The notes beneath the pieces are model-generated. The model made no database searches, was not told where the DNA came from, and was given only the letters and a program-made list of their open reading frames with translations. A DNA stretch of 58,315 bases from Myxococcales bacterium. Lineage in GTDB: Bacteria > Myxococcota > Myxococcia > Myxococcales > Anaeromyxobacteraceae. Location: assembly GCA_021818285.1 (NCBI GenBank), contig JAKAEO010000003.1, positions 1 to 58,315 of the forward strand, read 5' to 3'. Made by a program: the position numbers and the translations under genes. Shown here piece by piece: positions 43,225-52,301 of the stretch (positions are counted from its first letter, which is position 1; every line of letters begins with the position of its first letter).

Positions 43225-43944
43225 CTAGACGCCCAGGTAGCTCTGCAGCTTGTCCATGCTCCTCTCGAGTTCGTCGTGCGCGAAGGTGTCGACGATCCGC
43301 CCGTGCTCCACCACGTAGTGCCGGTCCGCCAGCTTCGAGGCGAACCGGAAGTTCTGCTCCACCAGGACCACGGTGAAGCCCTTCTCCTTCAGGGTGCGCA
43401 CCGCCCGGCCCAGGGCCTGGACGATGACCGGCGCCAGCCCCTCGGTGATCTCGTCGAGCAGCAGCAGCCGGGCCCCGACCCGCAGGATGCGGGCCATGGC
43501 CAGCATCTGCTGCTCGCCGCCGGAGAGGCGGCTCCCGGGGCTCTTCCGCCGCTCCTGGAGGTTCGGGAACATGGCGTAGAGCTCGTCCACCGTCATCCCG
43601 CCGCTGCCCACCGGCGGCAGCAGGGTGAGGTTCTCCTCGGCGCTGAGGCTGGCGAAGATGCCGCGCTCCTCGGGGCAGTAGCCGATGCCCAGCTGCACGA
43701 TCTTGTGGGGCTGCATCCCCACCGTCTCCCGGCCGTTCACCATCACCGACCCGGTGCGCTTGCCGACCAGCCCGAGGATGGCCTTCAACGTGGTGGTCCG
43801 GCCCGAGCCGTTCCGCCCCAGCAGCGTCACCACCTCGCCGCGGTTCACGCGGAAGTCCATGCCGTGGAGGATGTGCGACTCGCCGTAGAAGGCGTGCAGG
43901 TCGGTGACCCGCAGGAACTCGACCGGCGGCGGGTTGGCGATCAC
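43225..43944 (-). CDS. livF: LIV-type ABC transporter ATPase LivF, with arginine in Walker A
   Basis: The 239-residue ATPase has FYGESHILHGMDFRVNRGEVVTLLGRNGSGRTTTLKAIL in outline; the P-loop reads GRNGSGRT at 43-50, with Arg49 where lysine is expected (codon CGG). The signature SRLSGGEQQMLAMARIL, Walker B RLLLLDEITEGLAP and the H-loop VLVEQNF are intact. The protein is otherwise normal. A GTG start overlaps the livG stop. Confidence 0.9.
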   Translation of the reverse strand: MIANPPPVEFLRVTDLHAFYGESHILHGMDFRVNRGEVVTLLGRNGSGRTTTLKAILGLVGKRTGSVMVNGRETVGMQPHKIVQLGIGYCPEERGIFASLSAEENLTLLPPVGSGGMTVDELYAMFPNLQERRKSPGSRLSGGEQQMLAMARILRVGARLLLLDEITEGLAPVIVQALGRAVRTLKEKGFTVVLVEQNFRFASKLADRHYVVEHGRIVDTFAHDELERSMDKLQSYLGV

Positions 43945-44711
43945 TCGGCCACTCCGATGTAGGCCTCGAGGACCTGGGGGTTGCGGGAGACCTCGGCGTA
44001 GGGCCCCTCCGCCAGGATGCTGCCCCGCTGCAGGACGGTGATGGTGTGGCAGAGGTCGGCCACCACCGAGAGGTTGTGCTCGACCATGAGGACGGTGCGG
44101 TCGGCGGCCACGCGGCGGATCAGCTCCACCACCCTGCCGACGTCCTCGTGTCCCATGCCCTGGGTGGGCTCGTCGAGCAGCAGCATCTCGGGGTCGAGCG
44201 CCAGGGTGGTGGCGATCTCCAGCGCCCGCTTGCGGCCGTAGGGCAGCTCCACCGCGACGGTGTCGCGGTGGCCGGCCAGGTCCACCGCCTCGAGCAGCTC
44301 CAGGGCCCGGCCGTGCAGGACCTGCAGGGTGTGGTCGCTCTTCCAGAAGTGGAAGGAGGTGCCGAGCCTGCGCTGCAGCGCCACCCGGACGTTCTCCAGC
44401 ACGGTGAGGTTGGGGAAGACCGCCGACACCTGGAAGGAGCGGATCATGCCCTTGCGCGCCACCTCGGCGGGGCGCTCGTGGGTGATGTCCTCGCCCTTGT
44501 AGAGGATGGCGCCGCTGCTGGGCGGCAGGAACTTGGTGAGCAGGTTGAAGACGGTGGTCTTGCCGGCGCCGTTCGGGCCGATGAGGGCGTGGATGGTCCC
44601 CCGCCGGACCCGCAGGCTCACGTCGCTCACCGCGACGAAGCCGCGGAAGTCCTTGGTGAGGTGGCGGGTCTCCAGGATCAGACCGTCGCCGGTTGCCGTC
44701 GGAGCTGTCAC
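43941..44711 (-). CDS. livG: LIV-type ABC transporter ATPase LivG
   Basis: The 256-residue ATPase has a canonical Walker A GPNGAGKTT near 44-52, the LPYGRKRALEIATTLALDP signature with the LivG-type YGRKR, Walker B MLLLDEPTQGM and the H-loop LMVEHNL. It is the first gene of the operon. GTG 44711 is preferred to the upstream TTG at 44726 because GGAGG stands 8 nt before the GTG. Confidence 0.9.
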   Translation of the reverse strand: MTAPTATGDGLILETRHLTKDFRGFVAVSDVSLRVRRGTIHALIGPNGAGKTTVFNLLTKFLPPSSGAILYKGEDITHERPAEVARKGMIRSFQVSAVFPNLTVLENVRVALQRRLGTSFHFWKSDHTLQVLHGRALELLEAVDLAGHRDTVAVELPYGRKRALEIATTLALDPEMLLLDEPTQGMGHEDVGRVVELIRRVAADRTVLMVEHNLSVVADLCHTITVLQRGSILAEGPYAEVSRNPQVLEAYIGVAE

Positions 44712-44829
44712 GCGGGGTGCCTCCAACCTGCTCCCGGGCCCGGGATCGAGGGGGTGCTGCCACCGGCGCGTATCGAGGCGCGTATCCTAGCCGAGGGCCG
44801 GGGGGATGGGGAGTGATGGCCTCCCTCCC

Positions 44830-44845
44830 AGCGAAGCCCGTGCCA
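44830..44845 (-). promoter_or_regulatory. Sigma-54 promoter of the liv-bdhA-pnt operon
   Basis: TGGCACGGGCTTCGCT on the minus strand fits TGGCACGN4TTGCW with one mismatch (TCGC for TTGC); the -24 element is perfect. The expected start near 44818 gives a leader of about 107 nt before livG. A sigma-54 activator gene lies immediately upstream. Confidence 0.68.
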
Positions 44846-44955
44846 CCCGCCGGCCTCGGCCTGCCTCCGGGGGCCCCGTCCGGCGCAAGGGCGCGCCCCG
44901 CCGGGGCTTCCCGGCCGGCACCGGTGCCGGGCACGTGGCGGCGCCGTGCGGGATC

Positions 44956-44973
44956 CGTCCAGATTCCTGTACT
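44956..44973. promoter_or_regulatory. Degenerate third activator-site-like repeat
   Basis: CGTCCA-GATTCC-TGTACT has an intact left arm and a degenerate right arm compared with the two boxes at 45070-45109. Its centre is about 145 bp upstream of the predicted start, a normal enhancer distance. Confidence 0.4.
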
Positions 44974-45069
44974 CGTCCGGCACCAGGGGACCTCGGCCGG
45001 GCGACCGGAACGCGCCGCCGAGGATTCCGATCCATGCCCAGATCAAGGTACTTCCGGGCATTCTTTCGG

Positions 45070-45109
45070 CGTCCAATTTTCTGGACGATAGATTCCAGTT
45101 TCCTGGACG
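45070..45109. promoter_or_regulatory. Paired enhancer-like inverted repeats
   Basis: Box 1 is CGTCCA-ATTTTC-TGGACG (45070-45087), a perfect 6-bp inverted repeat. Box 2 is ATTCCA-GTTTCC-TGGACG (45092-45109), with four of six arm bases matched. Their centres are 22 bp apart, two helical turns, as for cooperative binding of a sigma-54 activator. They lie about 260-280 bp upstream of the liv promoter start and just after the activator gene. Confidence 0.65.
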
Positions 45110-45123
45110 CCGCCCGGTCCTTC

Positions 45124-46557
45124 TCAGTCCGCCAGGCCGTACTGCCCGATCTTCGCGTACATGGAGGACCGGCTGATGCCCAGGCGGGCGGCGGCCTCGA
45201 CCCGGCTCCCCTTCGCGTCCCGGAGCGCGCCGCGGATGATGCTCTCCTCCGAGACGCGCAGGAGCCGCTTCAGGGTCCGCGGCTCCTCGGCGCCGGTCTC
45301 CTCGGCGAGCCCCTCGACCCCGATGGAGGCCGCCACGTCGGCGCGCGCGATGAGCGGCCCGCGCTTCACGTACATCGCCTGCTCCAGCACGTTCCGCAGC
45401 TCGCGGACGTTGCCCGGCCAGGGCGCGGCGCGCAGCAGGGCCTCGGCCCCGGCGTCGATCCCCTCGACGGGGATGCCGGTCTCCCGCTCGAGCTGCCGCA
45501 GGATGCTCTCGGCCAGCACCGGGATGTCGTCCCGCCGCTCGCGGAGCGGCGGGATGTCCAGCTTCACGACGTTGAGCCGGTAGTAGAGGTCGTGCCGGAA
45601 CTCGCCGCGCTCCAGCATCACCTCCAGCCGCCGGTTGGTGGCGGCGACGATGCGGACGTCCACCGGCTCGGGCTGGTCGGCGCCCACCGGCTCGATCTCC
45701 TTCTCCTGCAGCGCCCGCAGCAGCTTCACCTGCATGGTCACCGGCAGCTCGCTGATCTCGTCGAGGAACAGGGTGCCGCCGTCGGCGGTGGCGAACTTGC
45801 CCTTCTTCCCCTTGCGCAGCGCGCCGGTGAAGGCGCCGTCCTTGTAGCCGAAGAGCTCCGACTCGAAGAGGCTCTCGGGGATGGCGGCGCAGTTCACCTT
45901 GACGAAGGGGCCGAGCGCGCGGGCGCTCTCGACGTGGATCGAGTGGGCGAACAGCTCCTTGCCGGTCCCGCTCTCGCCGGCCAGCAGCACGGTGGTGTCG
46001 CTGCGCGCCACCTTGCGTCCGAGCTCCTTCACCCGCTCCAGCTGCTCGTCCTTCCCGACGATGTGGTCGAAGGAGTAGCGGGCGCCGAGCCGCTTGTTCA
46101 GCTCGGTCTTGTAGAAGTCCAGCTCCTTCTTGAGGTTCCGGAAGTGGCCCGACATCGCGAAGAGGTCGTCCACGTCCTTGAAGATGATCTTCCCCACCAC
46201 CGCCACCAGCTTCCCCTGCTCGAAGATGGGGATGCGGCTGCAGATCATCTCCCGGCCCCGGATCTTCTGGGTGTGGGCGATCTCCGGGACGCCGGTGCGC
46301 CCCACGATGTGCATCCGGGTGTTCTCCACCACCTCGGTGACCGGCCGGCCGATCATCTGGTCGAGCCGCAGCCCCAGGAAGCGGGCGTAGGCCTGGTTGG
46401 CCTTGAGGATGCGCCCATCGGGGTCGGTGATGATGAGCCCCTCGTAGGCGTGAGAGAGCGCGTCCTCCAGCATGGCGCGCTCGCGCTCCGACTCCCGGGC
46501 CTTGCGCGCCAGCCCCTGCAGCGACCGGTGCACCAGCCCACCACGGCGGATCCGCAT
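45124..46557 (-). CDS. PAS-domain sigma-54-dependent transcriptional activator
   Basis: The 477-residue protein has a PAS domain (about 28-130), the sigma-54 AAA+ domain (about 165-395) and a C-terminal Fis-type helix-turn-helix (about 440-470). The Walker A is GESGTGKE at 194-201, the sigma-54 contact loop GAFTGA at 241-246 and Walker B TLFLDE at 262-267. There is no receiver domain, so it is not a two-component partner; a ligand or redox signal is probably sensed by PAS. It is encoded directly upstream of the liv operon and is the likely activator of that promoter, and possibly of norCB. Confidence 0.92.
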   Translation of the reverse strand: MRIRRGGLVHRSLQGLARKARESERERAMLEDALSHAYEGLIITDPDGRILKANQAYARFLGLRLDQMIGRPVTEVVENTRMHIVGRTGVPEIAHTQKIRGREMICSRIPIFEQGKLVAVVGKIIFKDVDDLFAMSGHFRNLKKELDFYKTELNKRLGARYSFDHIVGKDEQLERVKELGRKVARSDTTVLLAGESGTGKELFAHSIHVESARALGPFVKVNCAAIPESLFESELFGYKDGAFTGALRKGKKGKFATADGGTLFLDEISELPVTMQVKLLRALQEKEIEPVGADQPEPVDVRIVAATNRRLEVMLERGEFRHDLYYRLNVVKLDIPPLRERRDDIPVLAESILRQLERETGIPVEGIDAGAEALLRAAPWPGNVRELRNVLEQAMYVKRGPLIARADVAASIGVEGLAEETGAEEPRTLKRLLRVSEESIIRGALRDAKGSRVEAAARLGISRSSMYAKIGQYGLAD

Positions 46558-46756
46558 CGTTCGGCGACCTCCGCCCGAGACCTTTAGCCGATGGGGCGCC
46601 GCCGGAGGAAGCCCCCCGCGCCCCGGAAGAGGCAGCGATCGTGCGCCGCGTCATGGCCATTTCGGGGCCCGGTGCGATCCTGACCCATCGAGGGGCGCGG
46701 GGGACACGCCCGGGGTGCTAGCGTGGTTTCCTGCCCACCATCGGAGGTCGAGCGCG
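46558..46756. other. Divergent region between the sigma-54 activator and fdnG
   Basis: This 199-nt gap holds TGC-TAGCGT (46716-46724), an extended -10-like element on the plus strand 32 nt before fdnG, and a GGAGG ribosome binding site before its ATG. No convincing -35, FNR box or sigma-54 promoter is visible. Confidence 0.35.
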
Positions 46757-49700
46757 ATGACCGTCACCCGAAGGCAGTTCGTGCAGATCGCCGCCGGTGG
46801 CATCGGCGCCACCAGCCTCGCGGCGCTCGGATTCTCGCCGGCCCGCGCCCTGGCCGACACCCGGGCCTTCAAGCTCACGCACGCCACCGAGACGCGGAAC
46901 ACCTGCCCCTACTGCTCGGTGGGCTGCGGGGTCATCCTCTACGCGCTCGGCGACCGGGCCAAGAACGCCCACACCGAGATCATCCACGTCGAGGGGGACG
47001 CCGACCACCCGGTGAACCGCGGCACGCTCTGCCCCAAGGGCGCCGGCCTGCTCGACTTCATCCGCTCCCCCGACCGGCTGCAGTTCCCCGAGTACCGCGC
47101 CCCCGGCTCGTCGGAGTGGAAGCGCGTCTCCTGGGACTGGGCGGTGGACCGCATCGCCCGGCTGGTGAAGGACGACCGGGACAAGAACCTGCTGCACAAG
47201 AACGCCGCCGGCGTGACCGTGAACCGCTGGCTCACCTCCGGCTTCCTGGCCGCCTCGGCCTCCTCCAACGAGACCGGCTACCTCACGGTGAAGATCCTCC
47301 GCGCCCTGGGGATGACGGCCATCGACAACCAGGCCCGTGTCTGACACGGCCCCACGGTGGCCGGTCTGGCCCCGACGTTCGGCCGTGGCGCGATGACCAA
47401 CAACTGGGTCGACATCAAGAACGCCGATGTCGTCTTCGTGATGGGAGGCAACCCCGCCGAGGCCCACCCCTGCGGCTTCAAGTGGGTCATCGAGGCGAAG
47501 ATCAAGAACAAGGCGAGGCTGGTCGTGGTGGACCCGCGCTTCACGCGGACCGCCGCGGTGGCCGACGTCTTCGCGCAGATCCGGCCCGGCGCCGACATCG
47601 CCTTCCTCGGCGGCGTCATCCGCTACCTGGTGGAGAACGACAAGATCCAGCGCGAGTACGTGAAGGCCTACACCAACGCGCCGTTCCTGGTCCGGGAGGA
47701 CTACGGGTTCCAGGACGGGCTCTTCGCCGGCTACGACGCCGGGAAGCGCGCCTACGACAAGGCCACCTGGGCCTACCAGCTCGACAAGGAGGGGTTCGCC
47801 AAGGTCGACCCGACCATGCAGGACCCGCACTGCGTCTACCAGCTGATGCGGAAGCACTACTCCCGCTACACGCCGGAGATGGTCGAGGGGGTCACCGGCG
47901 TGAAGAAGGAGAAGTTCCTGCAGATCTGCGAGATCGTCGCCGCCACCGCCCCGGCCAACAAGGTGATGACCAGCCTCTACGCCCTGGGCTGGACGCAGCA
48001 CACCACCGGCGCCGAGATGATCCGGGCCATGGCCATGATCCAGCTGCTGCTGGGCAACATGGGCATGCCGGGCGGCGGGGTGAACGCCCTGCGCGGCCAC
48101 TCCAACATCCAGGGGCTCACCGACCTCGGGGTCATGAGCCACCTGCTCCCGGGCTACATCGGGCTGCCGCTCGAGGCCGAGCCCGACCTGAAGACCTTCC
48201 TGGAGAAGCGCACGCCCAAGCCGCTCCGGCCGGGCCAGATGAACTTCGTGCAGAACACGCCCAAGTGGTTCGTGTCGCTGCTCAAGGCCTGGTACGGCAA
48301 GGCCGCCACCAAGGAGAACGACTTCGGGTACGACTGGCTGCCCAAGAACGACAAGCCGTACGACATCCTGGCGGCCTTCGAGCTGATGGCCCAGGGCAAG
48401 ATGAACGGCTACTTCTGCCAGGGCTTCAACCCCCTGGCGTCGGTGCCGGACAAGGCCAAGCTCACCGCCGGCCTCTCCAGGTTGAAGTTCCTGGTCACCA
48501 TCGACCCGCTGGCCACCGAGACCGCCTCCTTCTGGAAGAACGTCGGCGAGCTGAACGACGTCGACCCGTCGAAGATCCAGACCGAGGTGTTCCGGCTCCC
48601 CTCCACCTGCTTCGCCGAGGAGGAGGGCTCGCTGGTGAACTCGGGCCGCTGGCTGCAGTGGCACTGGAAGGGGGGCGAGCCGCCGGGCGAGGCCCGGAAC
48701 GACGTCGACATCATGGCCGCCCTCTACCTCAAGGTGCGCGAGCTGTACGCCAAGGAGGGCGGGACGGTCCCCGAGCCCATCCTCAACCTCGCCTGGGACT
48801 ACGTGCAACCGCACCGGCCCAGCGCCGCCGAGCTGGCCCGCGAGTTCAACGGCAGGGCGCTCGCCGACATCCCCGACCCCAAGGAGCCGGGCAAGTTCCT
48901 GGCGCGCGAGGGGGAGCAGCTCGCCACCTTCCTGCACCTCCAGGCCGACGGCACCACCGCCAGCGGCAACTGGATCTTCTGCGGGAGCTGGACCCAGGCC
49001 GGCAACCAGATGGCCCGGCGCGACGCCTCCGACCCCACCGGGCTCGGCGCCACCGGGAGCTGGGCCTGGTCGTGGCCCGCCAACCGCCGGATCCTCTACA
49101 ACCGGGCCTCCGCCGATCCCGCCGGGAAGCCGTGGGATCCGGGCCGCAGGTACCTGTTCTGGAACGGGAAGAAGTGGGCCGGCGCCGACATCCCCGACAT
49201 GCGGCCCGACGCGGCGCCCGACCAGGACGTCGGCCCGTTCATCATGAACCCGGAGGGCGTGGCCCGGTTCTTCGCGCCGCTCATGGCCGAGGGACCCTTC
49301 CCCGAGCACTACGAGCCCTTCGAGTCGCCGCTGGAGTCCAACCCCTTCGCCCCCAAGGAGAGCCGCGCCTACTGGAACCCGGCGGCGCGCGTCTACCCGG
49401 ACGACCTGGCGAAGCGCGGCGCGGCCAGGGAGTTCCCCTACGTCGGCACCACCTACCGCCTCACCGAGCACTTCCACTTCTGGACCAAGCACACGCGCAT
49501 CGCGGCGGTGCTCCAGCCGGAGATGTTCGTGGAGATCGGCGAGGGGCTGGCCCAGGAGAAGGGCATCCGCCAGGGCGACCTGGTGGTGGTCCGCTCCAAG
49601 CGCGGCCAGATCAAGGCCAAGGCGCTGGTGACCAAGCGCATCCAGCCGCTCCAGATCCAGGGGAAGACGGTGCACACCGTCGGCATCCCCATCCACTGGG

Positions 49701-49819
49701 GCTTCGAGGGGCTGACCAAGGCGGGTCCCATCGCCAACACGCTCACCCCGAGCGTCGGCGACGCCAACATCCAGACGCCCGAGTTCAAGGCGTTCCTCGT
49801 CGACGTGCAGAAGGCCTAG
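46757..49819 (+). CDS. fdnG: Formate dehydrogenase alpha subunit, selenocysteine-containing (FdnG type)
   Basis: The frame runs through an in-frame TGA at 47342-47344 that encodes selenocysteine at residue 196, the same position as in E. coli FdnG, giving 1020 residues. Context is NQARV-Sec-HGPTVAGL. The N-terminus has a Tat signal (RRQFVQ) and the [4Fe-4S] cysteines C50, C53, C57 and C92. The molybdopterin domains follow. The enzyme oxidises formate on the periplasmic side and passes electrons to FdnH/FdnI. A SECIS hairpin follows the TGA. The gene is not a frameshifted pseudogene, since reading frame, length and all flanking motifs continue. Confidence 0.95.
47345..47383 (+). promoter_or_regulatory. 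Bacterial SECIS element
   Basis: Directly after the Sec TGA the mRNA can form a hairpin with a GGCC/GGCC apical stem (47359-47362 with 47368-47371) and the loop GGUCU at 47363-47367, the SelB-binding loop seen in E. coli fdhF and fdnG. Loop position about 18-22 nt after the TGA matches the required spacing. Confidence 0.85.
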
Positions 49820-49827
49820 GGGACGCC

Positions 49828-50688
49828 ATGGCTCTCCAATCGCTCGACATCCGGAACCGCTCCGCCTCCACCTTCGAGGGCCCCTCGGCCCGCCAGGCGC
49901 TGGAGGTGGCCAAGCTCATCGACGTCTCGCGCTGCATCGGGTGCAAGGCCTGCCAGTCGGCCTGCATGGAGTGGAACGACCTGCGCGGGGCGGTGGGCGT
50001 CAACGACGGCCTCTACACCAACCCCGCCGACCTGGACGATCAGACCTGGACGCTGATGCGGTTCTACGAGGAGAACCTGCCCACCGGCCTCCAGTGGCTC
50101 ATCCTCAAGGACGGCTGCCTCCACTGCGCCGAGCCGGGCTGCCTGAAGTCCTGCCCCTCCCCCGGCGCCATCGTCCAGTACGCCAACGGCATCGTCGACT
50201 TCCACGAGGAGAGCTGCATCGGCTGCGGGTACTGCATCAGCGGCTGCCCCTTCAACATCCCGCGGCTGCGCAAGGAGGACTCCAAGGTCTACAAGTGCAC
50301 GCTCTGCTCCGACCGCGTCTCGGTGGGGCTGGAGCCGGCGTGCGTGAAGACCTGCCCGACCGGCGCCATCCACTTCGGCTCCAAGGCGGACATGCTCTTC
50401 CAGGCCCAGGGGCGGCTCGCCGACCTCGCCGACCGCGGCTTCAAGAACGCCGCGGTCTACGACCCCAAGGGCGTCGGCGGCACCCACGTGGTCTACGTGC
50501 TGCCGCACGGCGACCACCCCGAGAAGTACGGCCTGCCCCGCCGCCCGAGCGTGAGCCCGCTGGTGGCGCTCTGGCGGTCCGGCTTCGCCCGCACCGCGGG
50601 CGTCGTCACCATGGTGGGCGTGGCCGTCGCCGGCATCCTCCACTACATGCGCCACGGGCCGCTCGAGGTCCCCGAGGAGAAGGAGTGA
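49828..50688 (+). CDS. fdnH: Formate dehydrogenase iron-sulfur subunit (FdnH type)
   Basis: The 286-residue subunit has four ferredoxin-type clusters: CIGCKACQSACMEWN (about 36-50), CLHCAEPGCLKSCPSPGAI, CIGCGYCISGCPFNIPRL and CTLCSDRVSVGLEPACVKTCPTGAI. A C-terminal membrane helix (about 251-270) anchors it. It relays electrons from FdnG to cytochrome b FdnI. The start is 9 nt after fdnG. Confidence 0.94.
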   Translation: MALQSLDIRNRSASTFEGPSARQALEVAKLIDVSRCIGCKACQSACMEWNDLRGAVGVNDGLYTNPADLDDQTWTLMRFYEENLPTGLQWLILKDGCLHCAEPGCLKSCPSPGAIVQYANGIVDFHEESCIGCGYCISGCPFNIPRLRKEDSKVYKCTLCSDRVSVGLEPACVKTCPTGAIHFGSKADMLFQAQGRLADLADRGFKNAAVYDPKGVGGTHVVYVLPHGDHPEKYGLPRRPSVSPLVALWRSGFARTAGVVTMVGVAVAGILHYMRHGPLEVPEEKE

Positions 50689-50690
50689 CC

Positions 50691-51323
50691 ATGGCCACCG
50701 CCAACGAGCCCCTCATCGAGCGCCACACCGTCAAGGAGCGGGTGGTCCACTGGGCCATCGCCATCGTCTTCCTCTTCCTGTTCCTCTCCGGGCTGGCGCT
50801 GTTCCACCCCGTCTTCTTCTGGATCTCCGCCCTCTTCGGCGGGGGCGAGTTCATGCGCTGGCTGCACCCGCTGGTGGGCGTGCTCCTCGCCATCCTCTTC
50901 GCGCCCTACGCGGCCGGCCTGGTCCGGGACAACCGCTGGCTGCCGGCCGACCAGGCCTGGCGGGCCCACATGTGGGCCTACATGAAGAAGCAGTACCACC
51001 CGACCGACACCGGCAAGTACAACGCCGGGCAGAAGCTCATGTACTGGTCGATGGTGCCGATCATCGCGGTGCTGGCGGTGACCGGGATCGTGATGTGGCA
51101 GCCCTGGTTCGCGCCCATCTTCCCGGCGACGGGCCGCCGGCTGGCCGGGCTGCTGCACGCCGTGGGCGCCTTCATCATGTTCGTGGGCATCGGCATCCAC
51201 GTCTACGCCGCCTACTGGACCCGCGGCTCCATCCGGGCCATGGTCCGCGGGACCGTGAGCTCGCGCTGGGCGCGCTTCCACCACCCGGGCTGGTACCGGC
51301 AGGTCACGGGCAAGGAGCCGTGA
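50691..51323 (+). CDS. fdnI: Formate dehydrogenase cytochrome b subunit (FdnI type)
   Basis: The 210-residue membrane protein has four spans and haem-ligand histidines in HTVKERVVHWAIA (N-terminal), FMRWLHPLVGVLLA and LAGLLHAVGAFIMFVGIGIHVYAAYWTRG. It transfers electrons from FdnH to the quinone pool. It starts 2 nt after fdnH and overlaps fdhE by GTGA. Confidence 0.93.
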   Translation: MATANEPLIERHTVKERVVHWAIAIVFLFLFLSGLALFHPVFFWISALFGGGEFMRWLHPLVGVLLAILFAPYAAGLVRDNRWLPADQAWRAHMWAYMKKQYHPTDTGKYNAGQKLMYWSMVPIIAVLAVTGIVMWQPWFAPIFPATGRRLAGLLHAVGAFIMFVGIGIHVYAAYWTRGSIRAMVRGTVSSRWARFHHPGWYRQVTGKEP

Positions 51324-52195
51324 CCGAGCCGCGGCTCTCCCCCGGCGGGGAGCTGGGAGAGGTGGCCTACCTGCGGGCGCCCGCCGGCCCGGAGCGGTTC
51401 CGGCGGCGGGCGGAGCGCCTCGCGGCGCTGGCGCCGGGTCACGCCGCCGGCGACTACCTGGCCTTCCTGGCGCTGGTCTGCGAGGCGCAGGCCGGGGCGG
51501 CCCGCTCGCTCCGCCTCTCGCCCAACGGGCGCGACCTGCCGCCGGGGCGCCCGCTGGACGTGGCCGCGCCGCCGCCCGCCGAGTGGCGGACCGCCCTGGC
51601 CTCGATCCTCGCCTCCCTGGAGCCGGCCCCGATGCCCGGCGCGGCCCGGGAGGCGGTGCGGCAGCTGGCCGGCGCCGGCGCCGGGCCGCTCGAGGAGCTG
51701 GCGGCGCGGGTGCTGTCCGGCCAGCTCGGCGCCGACGAGCTGGCCCGCGCGCCCCTGGTCGGCGCCGCGCTCCAGATCCCCTACGTCCTGCTGGCGGCGG
51801 GCGTGGGCACCCTCCCGGTGGCCCGCGCCGAGGACGGCGGCTGCCCGGTGTGCGGCTTCGCCCCGGTAGCGGGCCTGCTCCTCGCCGGCGACCGCCTGCG
51901 CTACCTGTCCTGCGGCCTGTGCGCCTCCGAGTGGCACCTCACCCGGCTCCAGTGCGCCGTCTGCCGCCAGGCCGACCAGGTCGCCTACCTCTCGATCGAG
52001 GGAGGCGACGAGGTGGCCCGCGCCGAGGCCTGCCACCGCTGCGGCGCCTACACGAAGATCCTCGACGTGGAGAAGGCGCCCCGGCTCGAGCCGTCCGCCG
52101 ACGACCTGGCCACCCTCTCCCTCGACCTGCTGGTGGCCGAGCAGGGCTTCGCGCGGAATGGGCGGAATCTCCTCCTGGCAACGGCGGCGGAGTAG
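51320..52195 (+). CDS. fdhE: Formate dehydrogenase accessory protein FdhE
   Basis: The 291-residue rubredoxin-like maturation factor contains four CXXC pairs: CPVC, CGLC, CAVC and CHRC, spaced as in FdhE, which is required for activity and cofactor assembly of respiratory formate dehydrogenases. The LQCAVCRQADQVAYLSIEG segment is family-typical. The GTG start overlaps the fdnI stop, so maturation factor and enzyme are co-translated. Confidence 0.92.
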   Translation: MTEPRLSPGGELGEVAYLRAPAGPERFRRRAERLAALAPGHAAGDYLAFLALVCEAQAGAARSLRLSPNGRDLPPGRPLDVAAPPPAEWRTALASILASLEPAPMPGAAREAVRQLAGAGAGPLEELAARVLSGQLGADELARAPLVGAALQIPYVLLAAGVGTLPVARAEDGGCPVCGFAPVAGLLLAGDRLRYLSCGLCASEWHLTRLQCAVCRQADQVAYLSIEGGDEVARAEACHRCGAYTKILDVEKAPRLEPSADDLATLSLDLLVAEQGFARNGRNLLLATAAE

Positions 52196-52215
52196 CGCGA
52201 GCGGCGTTCCGGCTC

Positions 52216-52293
52216 GGTCGCGGTCGAGGTCGTGGTCGCGGTCGACGTCGCGATCGCGGTCGCGGTCGTGGTCGAGGTCGAGGTCGAGGTCGA
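52216..52293 (+). repeat. 13-copy hexanucleotide repeat GGTCGN
   Basis: Thirteen consecutive 6-bp units fill the gap between fdhE and the hydrolase gene. Eleven fit GGTCGN (N is A, C or T) and two differ by one base (CGTCGC, GATCGC). The last four are identical GGTCGA and run straight into the GGAG ribosome binding site of the hydrolase (52294-52297). The array is noncoding if the hydrolase starts at 52302; in one frame it would read as Arg-Ser repeats. Confidence 0.85.
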
Positions 52294-52301
52294 GGAGATC
52301 G

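Larger units (their letters stand above)
44712..45123. promoter_or_regulatory. 412-nt control region between livG and the sigma-54 activator
   Basis: This is the only gap above 300 nt. It holds a sigma-54 promoter directed at livG (44830-44845) and three related inverted repeats of the activator-site type (44956-44973, 45070-45087, 45092-45109). The centre (44860-44950) shows no further structure I can name. No small gene is evident. Confidence 0.6.

Noticed and set aside
47342-47344. TGA in fdnG as a nonsense mutation or frameshift
   Set aside because: Position 196, NQARV-Sec-HGPTVAGL context and the GGUCU-loop hairpin match known selenocysteine formate dehydrogenases.
46723-50688. A 1321-residue plus-strand frame covering fdnG and fdnH
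   Set aside because: Only the last 286 residues (from 49828) are the real FdnH; the rest is an out-of-frame reading of fdnG.
52216-52293. CRISPR array
   Set aside because: Units are 6 bp with no spacers; it is a simple tandem repeat and no cas genes are present.
52158-52301. N-terminal Arg-Ser-rich extension of the alpha/beta hydrolase
   Set aside because: It is encoded by the hexanucleotide repeat and overlaps fdhE; the ATG at 52302 has a ribosome binding site and gives the family N-terminus.
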